A stretch of 64,000 nt of DNA from Cepaea nemoralis (lineage: Eukaryota > Mollusca > Gastropoda > Stylommatophora > Helicidae), in contig JACEFZ010013560.1 of NCBI GenBank assembly GCA_014155875.1, positions 310,001 through 374,000 on the forward strand, given 5' to 3'. The notes under the pieces are model-generated. The model searched no databases. It saw only the letters and a list, made by a program, of their open reading frames with translations, and had not been told where the DNA came from. Both the position numbers and the translations under genes were made by a program. Every line of letters begins with the position of its first letter. Position 1 is the first letter of the stretch. Below are positions 10,500 through 20,690 of the stretch, one piece after another.

Positions 10500-10830
10500 A
10501 AGTGCAGGGGTGTAGGGCAGGAGGTCTTGAGCCTGAGTAAGTAAGGCCACCAGGCTAATGCAGTCACTGTGAACTTTGCACGTTAGGGTTTTTCTGTTTT
10601 CCCCCATCAGAAAGCTACTGGAACTATTGGTGTTGGAACTCTTCGCTGGCTGCTGAGGATGGGGACGGAGCGCTTATGGGAATGCCCCGAATGCTGTGAT
10701 TTCGGCTCATAAATCAATCAATCAATCAATCAATCCCCCATCAGAAAAAAATCCACACCTTACTGAGGATTCAAAGCCGTGTCTCCGAAAGGGGAGACCA
10801 ACATTCTAGCCACTCGGCCAGCTGCTCCTC
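10500..10830 (-). mobile_element. SINE family 1, split by a LINE insertion
   Basis: The minus strand head reads GGAGCAGCTGGCCGAGTGGC with a B-box-like region GGCTTTGAATCCTC, matching an intact sibling at 62285-62520. The sequence is interrupted at 10614-10734 by a LINE 3' end flanked by a target-site duplication. Confidence 0.8.
10614..10734 (+). mobile_element. 121-bp 5'-truncated LINE with (ATCA)n tail
   Basis: Flanked by perfect 13-bp direct repeats CCCCCATCAGAAA (10601-10613 and 10735-10747). The insert reads GTLRWLLRMGTERLWECPEC, then CDFGS and a stop, and ends in an ATCA/AATC microsatellite tail. The same protein ending is seen at 28.8, 52.4, 61.1 and 62.8 kb. Severe 5' truncation, tail and duplication together mark target-primed retrotransposition. 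Confidence 0.88.
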
Positions 10831-10860
10831 ACTATCAGGGATAACAACTGATGGAAAAAG

Positions 10861-11090
10861 TTGTGCAAAGATAATGTGCAGAATAATCCCAGGAAATACA
10901 GTATTGTATCAGATGAAGACCATTCTGAGTCATGCATCCCTGTCCATGGAAGTCGGAAAACAATTTATGATGTTGTTTGTATATTGTTCATATTACTGTA
11001 TGCGTGTGAATCATGGACACTGAATAAAGAGAAACTGGAGAGCACAGAGATGTGGTTTCTTTGAAGAATTCTATGAATGAGAAGACCACT
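10861..11090 (+). mobile_element. LINE reverse-transcriptase C-terminal remnant
   Basis: Reads LLYACESWTLNKEKLESTEM then WFL and stops, the conserved motif block after the RT palm in many LINEs. Broken and partial. Confidence 0.7.
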
Positions 11091-11099
11091 ATCTAGGTT

Positions 11100-12220
11100 G
11101 TGCAAAAGGTCAGTTCATAATGACAGATGATCACCCAGATGATCTGCCACAAACACTGGCCTGTCATCATGAATGCTAGGAAATGAAATATCAGCCACAT
11201 ATACTGGCCTTTCATCAGGAATGCTAGGACAAATCAGCCTCAAATGCTGGCCTCTCATCATGCATGTTAGGAAATAGCATCAAATACTGGCCTCTCATTA
11301 TGAATGCTAGGAAATAGGAAACATCAGCCACATATACTGACCTCTCATCACGAATGCTAGAAAATATCAGCCTCACTTGCTGGCCTGTCATTATGGATGC
11401 TAGGAAATATCAGCCTCAAATACTGGCCATTCATGAATGCTAGGAAATATCAGTCTCAAATACTGGCCTCTCATCATGAATGCGTGGAACCATCAGCCTC
11501 AAATACTGGCCTCTCATCATGAATGTTAGGAAATATCAGCATCAAATACTGGCCTCTCATCATGAATACTAGGAAATAGCAGCCTCAAATACTGGCCTTA
11601 TTTTGAATGCTAGGAAATATCAGCCTCAAGTACTGGCCTCTCATCATGACTGTTAGGAAATAGCATCAAATACTGGCCACTCATCATGAATGCTAGGAAA
11701 TAGCAGCCTCATATGCTGGCCTCTCATCATAAATGTTAGGAAATGTCAGCCTCAAGTACATGCCTCTCATCATGAACGCTAGGAAATAGCCTCAAGTGCA
11801 GGCCTCTCATCATGAATGTTAGGAAATAGCATCAAATGCTGGCCACTCATCATGAATGCTAGGAAATAGCAGCCTCATATACTGGCCTCTCATCATAAAT
11901 GTTAGGAAATGTCAGCCTCAAGTACATGCCTCTCATCATGAATGCTAGGAAATAGCCTCAAATACTGGCCTCTCATCATGAATGCTAGGAAATACCAACC
12001 TCACTTACTGGCCTCATCATGAATGTTGGGAAATATCAGTCACAAATATTGGCCTCTCATCATGAATGTTGGGAAATATCAGTCACAAATATTGGCCTCT
12101 CATCATGATTGCTATGAAATATCAGTCACAAATATTGGCCTCTCATCATGAATGCTAGGAAATATTAGCCTTAAATACTGGCCTCTCATCATGAATGCTA
12201 GGAAATATTAGCCTTAGATA
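11100..12220. repeat. 43-bp minisatellite, about 26 imperfect copies
   Basis: Unit of about 43 bp containing AGGAAATATCAGCCTCAAAT and ACTGGCCTCTCATCATGAA, with indels that create shorter copies. A three-copy fragment of the same satellite lies separately at 15439-15585, joined to element A. Confidence 0.95.
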
Positions 12221-12299
12221 ACTGTTCTGCAGAGAGAAACCAGGTCAGATGAGGTAAACCTGGTGCAGTTCAATTAGTTCTCTCACCTTTAACCTTTTT

Positions 12300-12450
12300 T
12301 GGGCCTAAAGTGCTGATTGTCTGGTCTCCAAGGCACCTCCTCCAAGACAGACTGGTTGAGCAACGGAGATATACTGCTGAATGGTTGAATCAGGGGTCAG
12401 ATTTGGCACTAGCACGAAGAAACATGGCAGAGGACTGAGTAGCTGTGTGT
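12300..12450 (+). mobile_element. LINE tail remnant
   Basis: The plus strand reads WSPRHLLQDRLVEQRRYTAE then NQGSDLALARRNMAED, resembling the extreme C-terminus of non-LTR elements. It may belong with 10861-11090, separated by the 43-bp array. Confidence 0.4.
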
Positions 12451-12633
12451 GTAATCAACTGCCCACTGAAAACAAGTATTCATACACCTGGACATCTTTT
12501 GAGAGAGATGGAGTACATTTTGGCATGCACTGAGTGCTGTTAGTACATGTTAGATGACAAATTTTATTAGAACTTTCTTAATCACCCTGCCATTATTCTT
12601 TGTTTGTGTGTGTGTGGATGTGACAGATATATA

Positions 12634-12861
12634 GGATGTTTGTGAAGTCTCACTATACTTTGTATATAAAACAAATTTGAAAAATGAAGTACATGATGTC
12701 ATAAAAAATGTGCTTCAAAGTCCATCATGAATCAATATGCAATGAATGGCTGCCGTCTGCTGGAGTGATTCTTTGCACTCCAAACAGAATGGTGTTATCA
12801 ATGGAAGAAAGAATGTTTCAAATTTGTTCTACATGCAGTCTAGTGAGGCTTTACAAACACC
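12634..12861. mobile_element. MITE, type 1 (copy 2)
   Basis: Ends GGATGTTTGTGAAGTCTCAC and GTGAGGCTTTACAAACACC (inverted), with a body that aligns along its length to 4525-4733, including CTGCTGGAGTGATTCTTTGC. Non-coding. Confidence 0.75.
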
Positions 12862-13239
12862 ATGTATGTTGCACACATGTATTCACAGTGTTTGCTTTGT
12901 TACCCCAAAACCATGCTTTGATATTGTCTTCCAGAAGGAGAGAAAGCATGTCTGTGGAGTGTTGTTGTGCCATAGAATAGTTCTGAAGACATACAGTGCC
13001 TTAAAAAGCCACACAATTATTTATGCAAATTGTTATTTTGTTACTTCCAGAAATGTTAAGCTGAAGTACTGTACTGTTAGGGGAAAAAAAAGCACTAAGA
13101 TCAGGGTAAAAATGTAAAGCTGGAAGCACAGACAAACAGCCAAGAATTACTGTAAAAATATTAAAGTAAATGCATACCCACAGCATGATTCAGCATGGCA
13201 CAGATGTAAAATAATTGCACAGAGAAGCTTAATTAATCA

Positions 13240-13800
13240 TTGGGTATGTAAATGAAGAGAGTAAATGACACTAAATGAATAGAGAAAACACAATTCAACC
13301 TAGCTGAGATATAAGCTAGATGCACATGATTCATCTTGGTAAAGGGAGTCTCCATGCAAAGTGGTTATGCTGCCTGCCTCAAGTTTGAAGGTTATAGGTT
13401 CGATTTTGACTTTTATCGTTCAGTTCACAAGTGCAGTTTTCTCGGAGACTCCTGGGGGTCATTGCTGGAGCTACAGAGTTTGTGCGATGCTTTGTACCTA
13501 CAGAAAGAGACGAAGCCATTTGGGATAAAACCTGGTGCAATAAAGTTGATCCTCTTTCTTTCATCTTGGTAAAGATACAAATGAAATGTAGAGAGAAAAC
13601 ATGATTCAACTTGGTGAAGATATAAACAAAGTGTGTAGAGAAAACTTGAATAATGATTTTGAAGACATGAAACTAAATGCTTTATTTTGGTAAATATGCA
13701 AACTATATGCATGTGATTCATTGTGAAAATGTAAACTAAGTGCAGAAAATATATGATTCATCTTGGTAAAGATGTAAACTAAATCAACAGAGAAAACATC
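13240..13800. repeat. Imperfect ~45-bp tandem repeats
   Basis: Diverged copies built on ATTCATCTTGGTAAAGAT and AGAGAAAACA, interrupted by a SINE at 13345-13559. Confidence 0.7.
13345..13559 (+). mobile_element. SINE family 2, full length with TSD
   Basis: Flanked by identical 15-bp repeats TTCATCTTGGTAAAG (13330-13344 and 13560-13574). The head GGAGTCTCCATGCAAAGTGG and B-box-like ATAGGTTCGATTTTG give a tRNA-derived pol III promoter; the tail is CCTGGTGCAATAAAGTTGAT. This 215-bp copy best defines the family. Part of the flanking identity could come from the host tandem array. Confidence 0.82.
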
Positions 13801-13959
13801 ATTAATCAAAATAAGTATTAAAATAATAAGCACATAGAGAATCTGTTTAAATTTGTATTAAACAACTGTTAATTAAATGGAACAGGAAACAGTTGGAAAA
13901 CACAATGTGAATGAAGGTAGGATTTACAAAATTATAGTTTATACAAAACGGACCGTTGC

Positions 13960-14160
13960 AACAACAAGCCTTCATCAGCAGACAAACACAAGAGACAAAC
14001 CACAACACCACAGAAAATGGACATTGCAATAAAACAACTACTTTAAAGCATATTTGGTTCCGTAATGTAATGCCTTAATGTGGTTACTTTATTGTGTGTG
14101 GTTTGTCTCTTGTTGTTTGTTAGCTGATGAAGGCTTGTTGCCACAACATCCTCCGTTTTT
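13960..14160. repeat. Inverted pair of hammerhead-like motif elements
   Basis: Arms of about 55 bp: GCCTTCATCAGCAGACAAAC on the left and, inverted, GTTTGTTAGCTGATGAAGGC on the right. Each arm holds a CTGATGAAGGCTTGTTG motif. The same arm appears once at 29.34-29.47 kb, so this looks like two copies of a dispersed element head to head. Confidence 0.6.
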
Positions 14161-14389
14161 TTTGTTCATAATTTTATAATGCTGTCCTACACTTCATGCT
14201 TTCCAGCTATTTACATTTACACAGCTTTAACCACAGTTCAGCCCATTTAATTCAATGGAACGCGACTGATGCAATAAACATATTGTCTCCATTTTGATTA
14301 GAGATAAATATTAACCATTAAAAACACACATTGATATTTGCATAACTCAGTGAAGAATAACATACATCATTTATAGTAATCATACCTAC

Positions 14390-14620
14390 CAATGTATTGT
14401 TTGTTTTAAAATTGTTGGTTTTTTTGTTAGCTATATTGTTTCCATGTGTGCTGTTTTATCTTGTTGCTTGCTGTTTGCTGTTTTTGTTTGCTATTTTTGT
14501 CTTTTTGTTTGCTGTTTTGTCTTATTGTTTGCTGTTTTGTCTTATTGTGTGCTGTTTTGTCATGTTGTTTGCTGGTTACTGCAGTGTGTGGCTTGTTTCT
14601 GCTTTCTCCAACATTGTGCA
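14390..14620. repeat. T/G-rich short tandem repeat
   Basis: Repeats of about 24 bp built on GCTGTTTTGTCTTATTGTTT. Reading frames through it are low-complexity artefacts. Confidence 0.75.
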
Positions 14621-14699
14621 TCCATGATAAGGACATCCTCCCAGTTGGTATTAGATTGGAATAGTCACCTATAATATAAAATTGTGACTTCTATACCTG

Positions 14700-14900
14700 A
14701 AAAGAGGGAGCACAGTGGTTATTACGCTTGCCTGCCAAGACAATTCTACAGGTTTAATTCTCATCATTGCTAGTGTTATTGTTTCCAACCAGCATAGCTC
14801 TGTGTTGTACCCAGCCTAAAAAATGGGTAGCAGAGAATTTTCTGAATTGTTTGGGAAAGAAAGGAGACAAGTTAGGGAACTAGCACCTTACTTCATAGCT
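14700..14900 (+). mobile_element. SINE family 5 fragment
   Basis: Head GGGAGCACAGTGGTTATTAC with TACAGGTTTAATTCTC at the B-box position and the body segment ACCCAGCCTAAAAAATGGG. Confidence 0.6.
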
Positions 14901-14930
14901 TGTGACCTAGAATATGTGAGAGTCTAATAT

Positions 14931-15083
14931 AGGGTGTGTTTTTAATGACTGCATTGTTTGAAAATAATGCCGGTTCAAGTTTTGTATTCACCCTCTGTAA
15001 AGTTCATGCAACATAATACGAAAATACAAAACTTGGACCAGCAATATTTTCAAGCACTGCACAGTCATTAAAAAACACACCCT
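14931..15083. mobile_element. MITE, type 2 (near-palindromic)
   Basis: A 153-bp element whose ends AGGGTGTGTTTTTAATGACT and ACAGTCATTAAAAAACACACC are inverted repeats. Pairing extends about 55 bp per side to TTCAAGTTTTGTATT, so the element folds almost completely. No coding capacity. Confidence 0.8.
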
Positions 15084-15254
15084 GTACTTCACACTCCATT
15101 GACAGTATCAGCTATAGGGCTACCCTTTTTTATTTTACATGAAAAGACATGGCTTTTTTGTAAACATTTGTCATAAGTTGTTAGATGGAGAATTCTGAAT
15201 CTTCCATGACTTGCTATTTGCTGTACCACTTAGTGATCTCCTGGCTTCTTGTTC

Positions 15255-15405
15255 TTGAGGTCTTATGTAATATACATGTTAACCCGGTCATCAAAATGCC
15301 TGAAGAAGTCGAATGTGTCGACTGAAAGGCTGTGAACGGGCATAACATAATTACACCCAAAACAAAATTCTGGACAAATGGAGAAGAAGATACACATGTT
15401 TCTAT
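15255..15405 (+). mobile_element. Family 6 short GAA-tailed element
   Basis: Contains GTTAACCCGGTCATCAAAAT, GAAGAAGTCGAATGTGTCG and a tail ending GGAGAAGAAGA, matching the standard copies at 41961-42102 and 21929-22067. Confidence 0.65.
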
Positions 15406-15438
15406 GTTTAATGCGGGACCACTGTGACATATTGGGAG

Positions 15439-15585
15439 CTGCAGCCTCATATACTGGCCTCTCATCATAAATGTTAGGAAATGTCAGCCTCAAGTACAGG
15501 CCTCTTTTCATGAATGCTAGGAAATATCAGCCTCAAGTACTGGGCTGTCATCATGAATGCTAGGAAATGTCAGCCTCACATTGTG
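15439..15585. repeat. Three-copy fragment of the 43-bp satellite
   Basis: Same unit as 11100-12220 (ACTGGCCTCTCATCATAAAT type). It ends where element A sequence begins, suggesting that satellite and element moved together. Confidence 0.8.
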
Positions 15586-15725
15586 TTACTGTTTTGCTTC
15601 ATGGTTTCTTCCGTAGTTTCAGTGAATGGACATTTACATTATGATTCTTGTTCATTTGATTGTGTACTATGTTTGGTCTCAGTTTACTTTTTGTTTGGAA
15701 CTGAATCAGTTAACGTGCAGAACTA
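15586..15725. mobile_element. Interspersed element A, copy 2
   Basis: Matches 6440-6563 and 42680-42840 in GTGAATGGACATTTACATTA and CATTTGATTGTGTACTATG, ending near CTGAATCAGTTAACGTG. Non-coding. Confidence 0.6.
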
Positions 15726-16617
15726 GATGTGAAGCTCTCCCCTCGAAAGAGGAACGAAGAAGGAGAAATAGACTGAGAATTGGCGTGGACTGAAAAGATT
15801 TCAGGTAGAAGTACATCCTCAGTTTGGGGGAATAAACATAGACAACTTGACAACCGAAAGTAATGTGCTCTGAATGTTTGTACAATTACGAGGGAGATTC
15901 ACATGAAAACCTTAAAAGTGTGATAGAAATAACAATAAGAATGCCATTGTCCTGTAACATGTCAATATTTTGTTAAGGGTGTCAAGAGTGTTGAGCATAT
16001 GGCATCACAGTGCAGATGAACATGGTAATGCCACAAAGACAGTTTAAAGATGGCCGCCCCACTTTTGACATGCACCAAAGAGGAGCAGCGTTCTGTTAAC
16101 CATTTTAAAAAAATTAGTGAAGGGTGAAACCTATAGAAATTCATCGGCGAAAGAAGGTCCAGTATGGTGATGCATGCCAGCAAGTGTTTGAGTGAAGTAG
16201 GAAGTTTCAAAACGTGTGCAATCTGTGACAGACTGTTCATGACCAGGTCAGGCATACCGAGTAGTGGCCAAGGGAATCTTCTTCTAGAGGAATCTAAGCA
16301 CTTTATCGGCGTTGGAGGACTTGCATTGAACGCAGTGGCGTCTACATCAGAAAATGATATATATGTTCTTTACTTTTTTAGAATATATTCACACACACAC
16401 ACACACAAAACATTTGAGATGTTCATGTGAAGCCCCTTCGTAGTTACTTCAGTGTTAAATAAGAAACCTGTGAGCTTCTTATGTTGGGTTTCTGTTGTTG
16501 CTAATTTTGTGTGTTGCAAACATTTAATTTAGAATCAAATATGTAAAGATAATTTTCTGACAATATTTTTGCAAATATATTTCATTTTTGTTATTCTATT
16601 AAAACTTGTGATTACAA
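15726..16617. other. Intergenic stretch, nothing recognised
   Basis: No gene or mobile-element signature seen apart from a short (CA)n at about 16387-16408. Confidence 0.4.
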
Positions 16618-16770
16618 ACTGATAAACTGTGTGTGGTATTATCACAAGATAATATTTACACAGTTGGCTGTATGTGGTATTGTCACAAGATAATATTTAC
16701 GCCATTGGCTGTGTGCGATATTGTCACTGGTGATAATATGTAGTTAATTGGCTATGTGTGATTATTATTA
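16618..16770. repeat. ~50-bp tandem repeat, 3 copies
   Basis: Diverged units built on GTGTGGTATTATCACAAGAT and AATATTTACAC. Confidence 0.7.
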
Positions 16771-16989
16771 TGAGTGAAAATGTTTCCACTGCTCATAATT
16801 TTTTTTTGTATTGTTACTAATAACGACATATACCTGTGGTATTGTTACAAAGCAAAGTAAACCCTGGGCTGTGTGTGCGACATTATTACAGTTGACAAGC
16901 TGTTATTTTACACACACAAACTTATCAAGATAGTTGAATGGTAGAAACTGTCTCTTGTATGTGAAGTGTTGGGAGAAAGCATAATAGTA

Positions 16990-17165
16990 GGGGTCAACAG
17001 TTCCCGTCCTTGCCGCTTGTCTTTCCCAGACAATAATCTGGAACCCATTTCTTAGGTTGGGTCAGTCCCGGAGCCATGCAGGTCTGAAAAAAAATCATCC
17101 TGCCTGTGCTTGGAGTTGAAACGAGACCATTATCTTGGTAAGCAAGCTCACTAACAACAGTGCCA
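16990..17165 (-). mobile_element. SINE family 5 fragment
   Basis: The minus strand reads GGTGGCACTGTTGTTAGTGA and a B-box-like GGTCTCGTTTCAACTCC, followed by AGACCTGCATGGCTCCGGGA. Similar in layout to 35.45-35.7 kb. Confidence 0.55.
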
Positions 17166-17774
17166 CCAAATCTAATGTGAGAGTGAGTGGGTAGTGAGTG
17201 AATGAGAGAGAAAAATAAACATCACAATCAGCAATGAAGAAACTGAAATTGTAACAAGACCGTGAACATCTAGGCATAATGAACGACAGTGGGGGATTGC
17301 TTAAAGGAAGTCGGACTAGACTGGCCATAGCAGTGCAGGGGTTAAACAGTATTAACAGATTCAGTTCCAAGAAAAAAGTAGGTTTGGACCAAACAAAAAT
17401 GGATGTCGGAAAATGGGAATTAGGGGTGTGTCACAGTTATGATTTAAAGTTGTTAATATGGTAGCAGACATGTTATACTCTCTATCAAATTAAATGAGGT
17501 TGCTTAAGGAAAACTGCTGTATGTATATTTTAATTGAGATAACATTTTGGCAATATATACGCCCATGGCAGATATGGGAAGTCGCTTAATACCATGATAT
17601 GGGAAGTCGCTTAATACCATTAATCATCCCATGGCACTTAATTAGTTAAGAACCCTTGGCACAACACCAGTGAGCAAGTTAAAGTCAAATGTTTGAGAAC
17701 ATGCAGCTTTCCTGTGGCACATTCAAATGAGTTACAGACCAATTCACAATCACTGTCAAAATACTGTCATCTAC

Positions 17775-17910
17775 TGCCTATAGTACCTTGCGGTGTAGGA
17801 CTAGGGAGGGGGGGGGGGGTCTTGAGCCTGAGGGATTAAGGCTGCCTGGCTAGTGCAATCATCACGAACTGTGCAGTTAGGGTTTCCCCCTCCCCCGACA
17901 GAAATAAAAA
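17775..17910 (-). mobile_element. SINE family 1 fragment
   Basis: Shares GTCTTGAGCCTGAGGGATTA, GCCTGGCTAGTGCAATCA and the TAGGGTTT segment with the copies at 10.5 and 62.3 kb. The tRNA-like head is missing. It holds a G(10) run. Confidence 0.7.
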
Positions 17911-17939
17911 AAATAAAAGAGAATTGGTTTTTGAACAGG

Positions 17940-18230
17940 GCTTGTGAACTTCAGTGTTACAGAAAGGTTATTAGAGTATCATGGAACTAGAAGAAGAAAT
18001 ATACTGACATTCTACAAGTCTCAACATAGAAGAAAACCAGCTCAAAAACAGCATCAAGGCTCAGAAACTGAAATAAATGGCCATAGTAAACATCGCAGTG
18101 ACTTGGAAAGACCAGCAATAGAAGTTCCTGTAGAAGAACCAGGGGTCAAAGAGCACGACGATGCACACAGGAGACTACTGACACCTAGCATGCATGAGGC
18201 ACAAGTGGAAAGGGCTTGAGAAATACATGT
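17940..18230 (+). mobile_element. LINE remnant, related to 23.43-23.76 kb
   Basis: Aligns with the 23.4-kb fragment through AGAAGAAATATACTGACATT and GAAAACCAGCTC, then gives a degraded basic C-terminal tail. Frames are broken. Confidence 0.5.
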
Positions 18231-18234
18231 GGAG

Positions 18235-18500
18235 GGCCGCTGTGGCGTAGTGGCTGGACATTTACCTGCCAGCGCAGTGGTCATGGGTTTGAATCTGCAT
18301 TGAGGCATTTAAAACTGAAATTGGCTGTCAGGTTGGCCCAGGCTTAAATGGGTATCACCAGGAAATGTGTTGGGAAGCTAAGGTGGCCGGCGTGACACTG
18401 ACCACCCACATCAGCCCTGGTGTCCTGATTGCTGTATTAAACTATGGGTGTAGCACCATATACCCATTCTTTAAGGCATGTAAGAGGGCATTTAACATTA
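18235..18500 (+). mobile_element. SINE family 5, best-preserved copy
   Basis: Head GGCCGCTGTGGCGTAGTGGC, B-box-like GGGTTTGAATCTGC, then the body GGTTGGCCCAGGCTTAAATG and the 3' segment GTGTAGCACCATATACCC. Siblings at 8.7, 38.7, 47.7 and 50.4 kb. Confidence 0.8.
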
Positions 18501-18584
18501 TATTCACATTCTCAGTTCTTATTTTTGTTGGGTATTTAATCATTAGATTATGCCTTACAATATTTTCTTGCTGCTGTTTTAAGG

Positions 18585-18800
18585 TGATGCACTTCAGTTA
18601 TGTGGACACAGACATGTCATCTTCATTTCTTTTGTTTCATAATTCATCTTTTATTGTTTTTTTCCCATGATATTTTCATAATAGCAATTTTGTAAAGCAA
18701 TGCACTGCAATTATATGGACACATGCATGTCATCTTGATGTGTTTTGTTTATCTTTCATCTTGTATTTTTCCCGTCATATTTTCATAATGGCAATTTATA
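18585..18800. repeat. ~115-bp tandem duplication
   Basis: Two copies starting near AAGGTGATGCACTTCAG / AAGCAATGCACTGCAATT and sharing GACATGTCATCTT and CATATTTTCATAAT(A/G)GCAATTT. Confidence 0.75.
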
Positions 18801-18904
18801 ACTGACATGTTAAGTTTAACTGTTTGTGACTCCTGTTGTTATTGATCTGTGTGTGGGCTACTGGCCCCCTTGATTCAGTGCCATCTTTTTCTGTGTCAGT
18901 GGGT

Positions 18905-18995
18905 GTCTGTGAGTGAGTGAGTGAGTTAAGTCAGTCAGTGAGTTAGTCAGTTAGTGAGTGAGTTAGTCAGTGAGTGAGTTGGTGAGTAGTTACTT
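18905..18995. repeat. GAGT/TCAG low-complexity repeat
   Basis: Imperfect GTGAGTGAGT and AGTTAGTCAG repeats. Confidence 0.9.
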
Positions 18996-19089
18996 AGTGC
19001 CTTACATTCCATTTATATGTCTAATTTCATTTCACAAAGATTATTTTTTGTTGGTACACTTAAACCAAAAAAAAAAAAAATAAATAAAT

Positions 19090-19640
19090 GAAAAACAGAC
19101 ACCATCAACAGGTTGCACATTTTACTGCCTGGTATATTTCACTCTTGACCCGTGTGTTACCAGGGCCCATAAGGGAGGCAAAGAATAGCAACCTCGTAAC
19201 CTACCATGCATGCCATAAGAGGCTGTTAAGGAGGGTTGTAATGAGGGTTATTGTGAGACTGACTACCTCAACATATAGAAAACTACAGCTGCAAATCCAA
19301 CCAATCATCAACAAGTCTACACAGAGCTTGGCCAATCATCAACAAGTCTACAAAGAGCTTGGCCAATCATCAACAAGTCTACAAAGAGCTTGGCCAATCA
19401 TCAACAAGTCTACAAAGAGCTTGGCCAATCATCAAAAAGTCTACCAAGAGCTTGGCCAATCATCATCAAGGCTACAAAGAGCTTGGCCAATCATCATCAA
19501 GGCTACAAAGAGCATGGCCAATCATCATCAAGGCTACCAAGAGCTTGGCCAATCATCATCAAGGCTACAAAGAGCTTGGCGTGAGGTCCTATGTTCCTTT
19601 GGGAGATAAAAGGCAGCAGCAGAAAAAAAGAAGATTTTCA
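19090..19640 (+). mobile_element. SINE-like element with internal expansion
   Basis: The flanks (ACCAGGGCCCATAAGGGAGG, CAAAGAATAGCAACCTCG, then GGGAGATAAAAGGCAGCAGC) match the compact relative at 35755-36010. Between them the relative has about one CAACCATGAACAAGTCTA unit, whereas here it is multiplied into a 31-bp array (19298-19580). Confidence 0.72.
19298..19580. repeat. 31-bp minisatellite, about 9 copies
   Basis: Unit CCAATCATCAACAAGTCTAC followed by AAAGAGCTTGG. Later copies shift to CATCATCAAGGCTAC. All three frames stay partly open because of the repeat. Confidence 0.95.
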
Positions 19641-19676
19641 CGCTGTCTTAATTAAGATCATGAATTAAGTGACTAA

Positions 19677-19905
19677 ATGTTGAATAAACAATTTGTGAGT
19701 GGTCTGTTTGGAGAGAACAATAATGAGGGGTATATGCCCAGGAAGAGCGAAAGAGGAAGGCCAAAGAGAAGATGGCTGCAGGATGCGGCAGATGATCTTC
19801 AGATGGGTGTATCGGATGCGGGACATCTTGCTTATGACCGAGAAGTTTTCCGGAAGGTTGTTAAGGAAGTGAGGTTCTGCAAAGGACATGCTACTAAATG
19901 AATGA
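19677..19905 (+). mobile_element. LINE C-terminal remnant
   Basis: Reads PRKSERGRPKRRWLQDAADD, then AYDREVFRKVV and FCKGHATK before a stop: the RGRPKRRW block plus the DR..(W/F)R..V....GHA ending of non-LTR elements. The best-preserved LINE tail of its type in the window (about 74 codons open). Confidence 0.75.
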
Positions 19906-20470
19906 GTGGTCTGTGTGTTTGTATTTCAACAAAACAGATTCCATTGATTTGTTTCACTTTCATATGTACACACATTCGTTTTTCTTACCAATTTCTTTCG
20001 GCATTAGTGGCATAAGATTGTTTTAATGAAATACATTTATATTATTGATTTCCTTCCTATATGTAAATATTTGACGGGTGTGATATTGATTGCATTATTC
20101 CTTCACCTTTCATGGCAATTCATTAAACATTTGAACCCATGAGATTAATCATGTTCTTTTCACAAATAAACAGTGTGTAAAGATCTTGCTTCATCTCCAG
20201 TCCATTTGTTTGTTTGTTTCTGCAAAATACAACATATTTCAACATCTGTAACTTGTATGTCATGTTTCTTGCATGTGAAACTCTAGTGTCTAATGGAGTA
20301 TCAATTACATCTGTTTTCTGTTCCTACTGTTTATTTTAATGCTGATCGAGCTACTACTCGGATGCATGATAAATAATACAGTGCGAACTGCTTAAGGCGA
20401 TCTCGTATGTGGTGAATTTCTGTTGTGAAGAATATTGTATTGTACGCTGTAAATGCATTACTTAAAAAAG
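19906..20470. other. Intergenic stretch, nothing recognised
   Basis: AT-rich, no gene, array or element signature seen. Confidence 0.4.
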
Positions 20471-20479
20471 TTGCTTAAA

Positions 20480-20690
20480 AGTCGATAGGGTTGACTTCAT
20501 TGCACCGGGTTTTATCCCATATATCCGCGGAAACCATCGCACAAAGCACGAACTCTAACTCCAGCGACGACCCACATGTCTCCGAAAAATTTCAAGCGTA
20601 AACCAAAGAACGCGGCCCAGAATCGAACCCACAACCTTCGGAGCCCGAGTCAAACGGCTTGATCACTTTGCCATGGAGACTACCAATGCT
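20480..20690 (-). mobile_element. SINE family 2, near full length
   Basis: The minus strand begins GTCTCCATGGCAAAGTGATC, with a B box GTTGTGGGTTCGATTCTGG, the body GGAGACATGTGGGTCGTCGC and the tail ACCCGGTGCAATGAAGTCAA. This copy keeps the best canonical B box of the family. Confidence 0.85.

Noticed and set aside
20480..20690. Possible tRNA gene (good B box GGTTCGATTC)
   Set aside because: The head belongs to a dispersed SINE family with a long common body and tail; a tRNA cloverleaf does not close.
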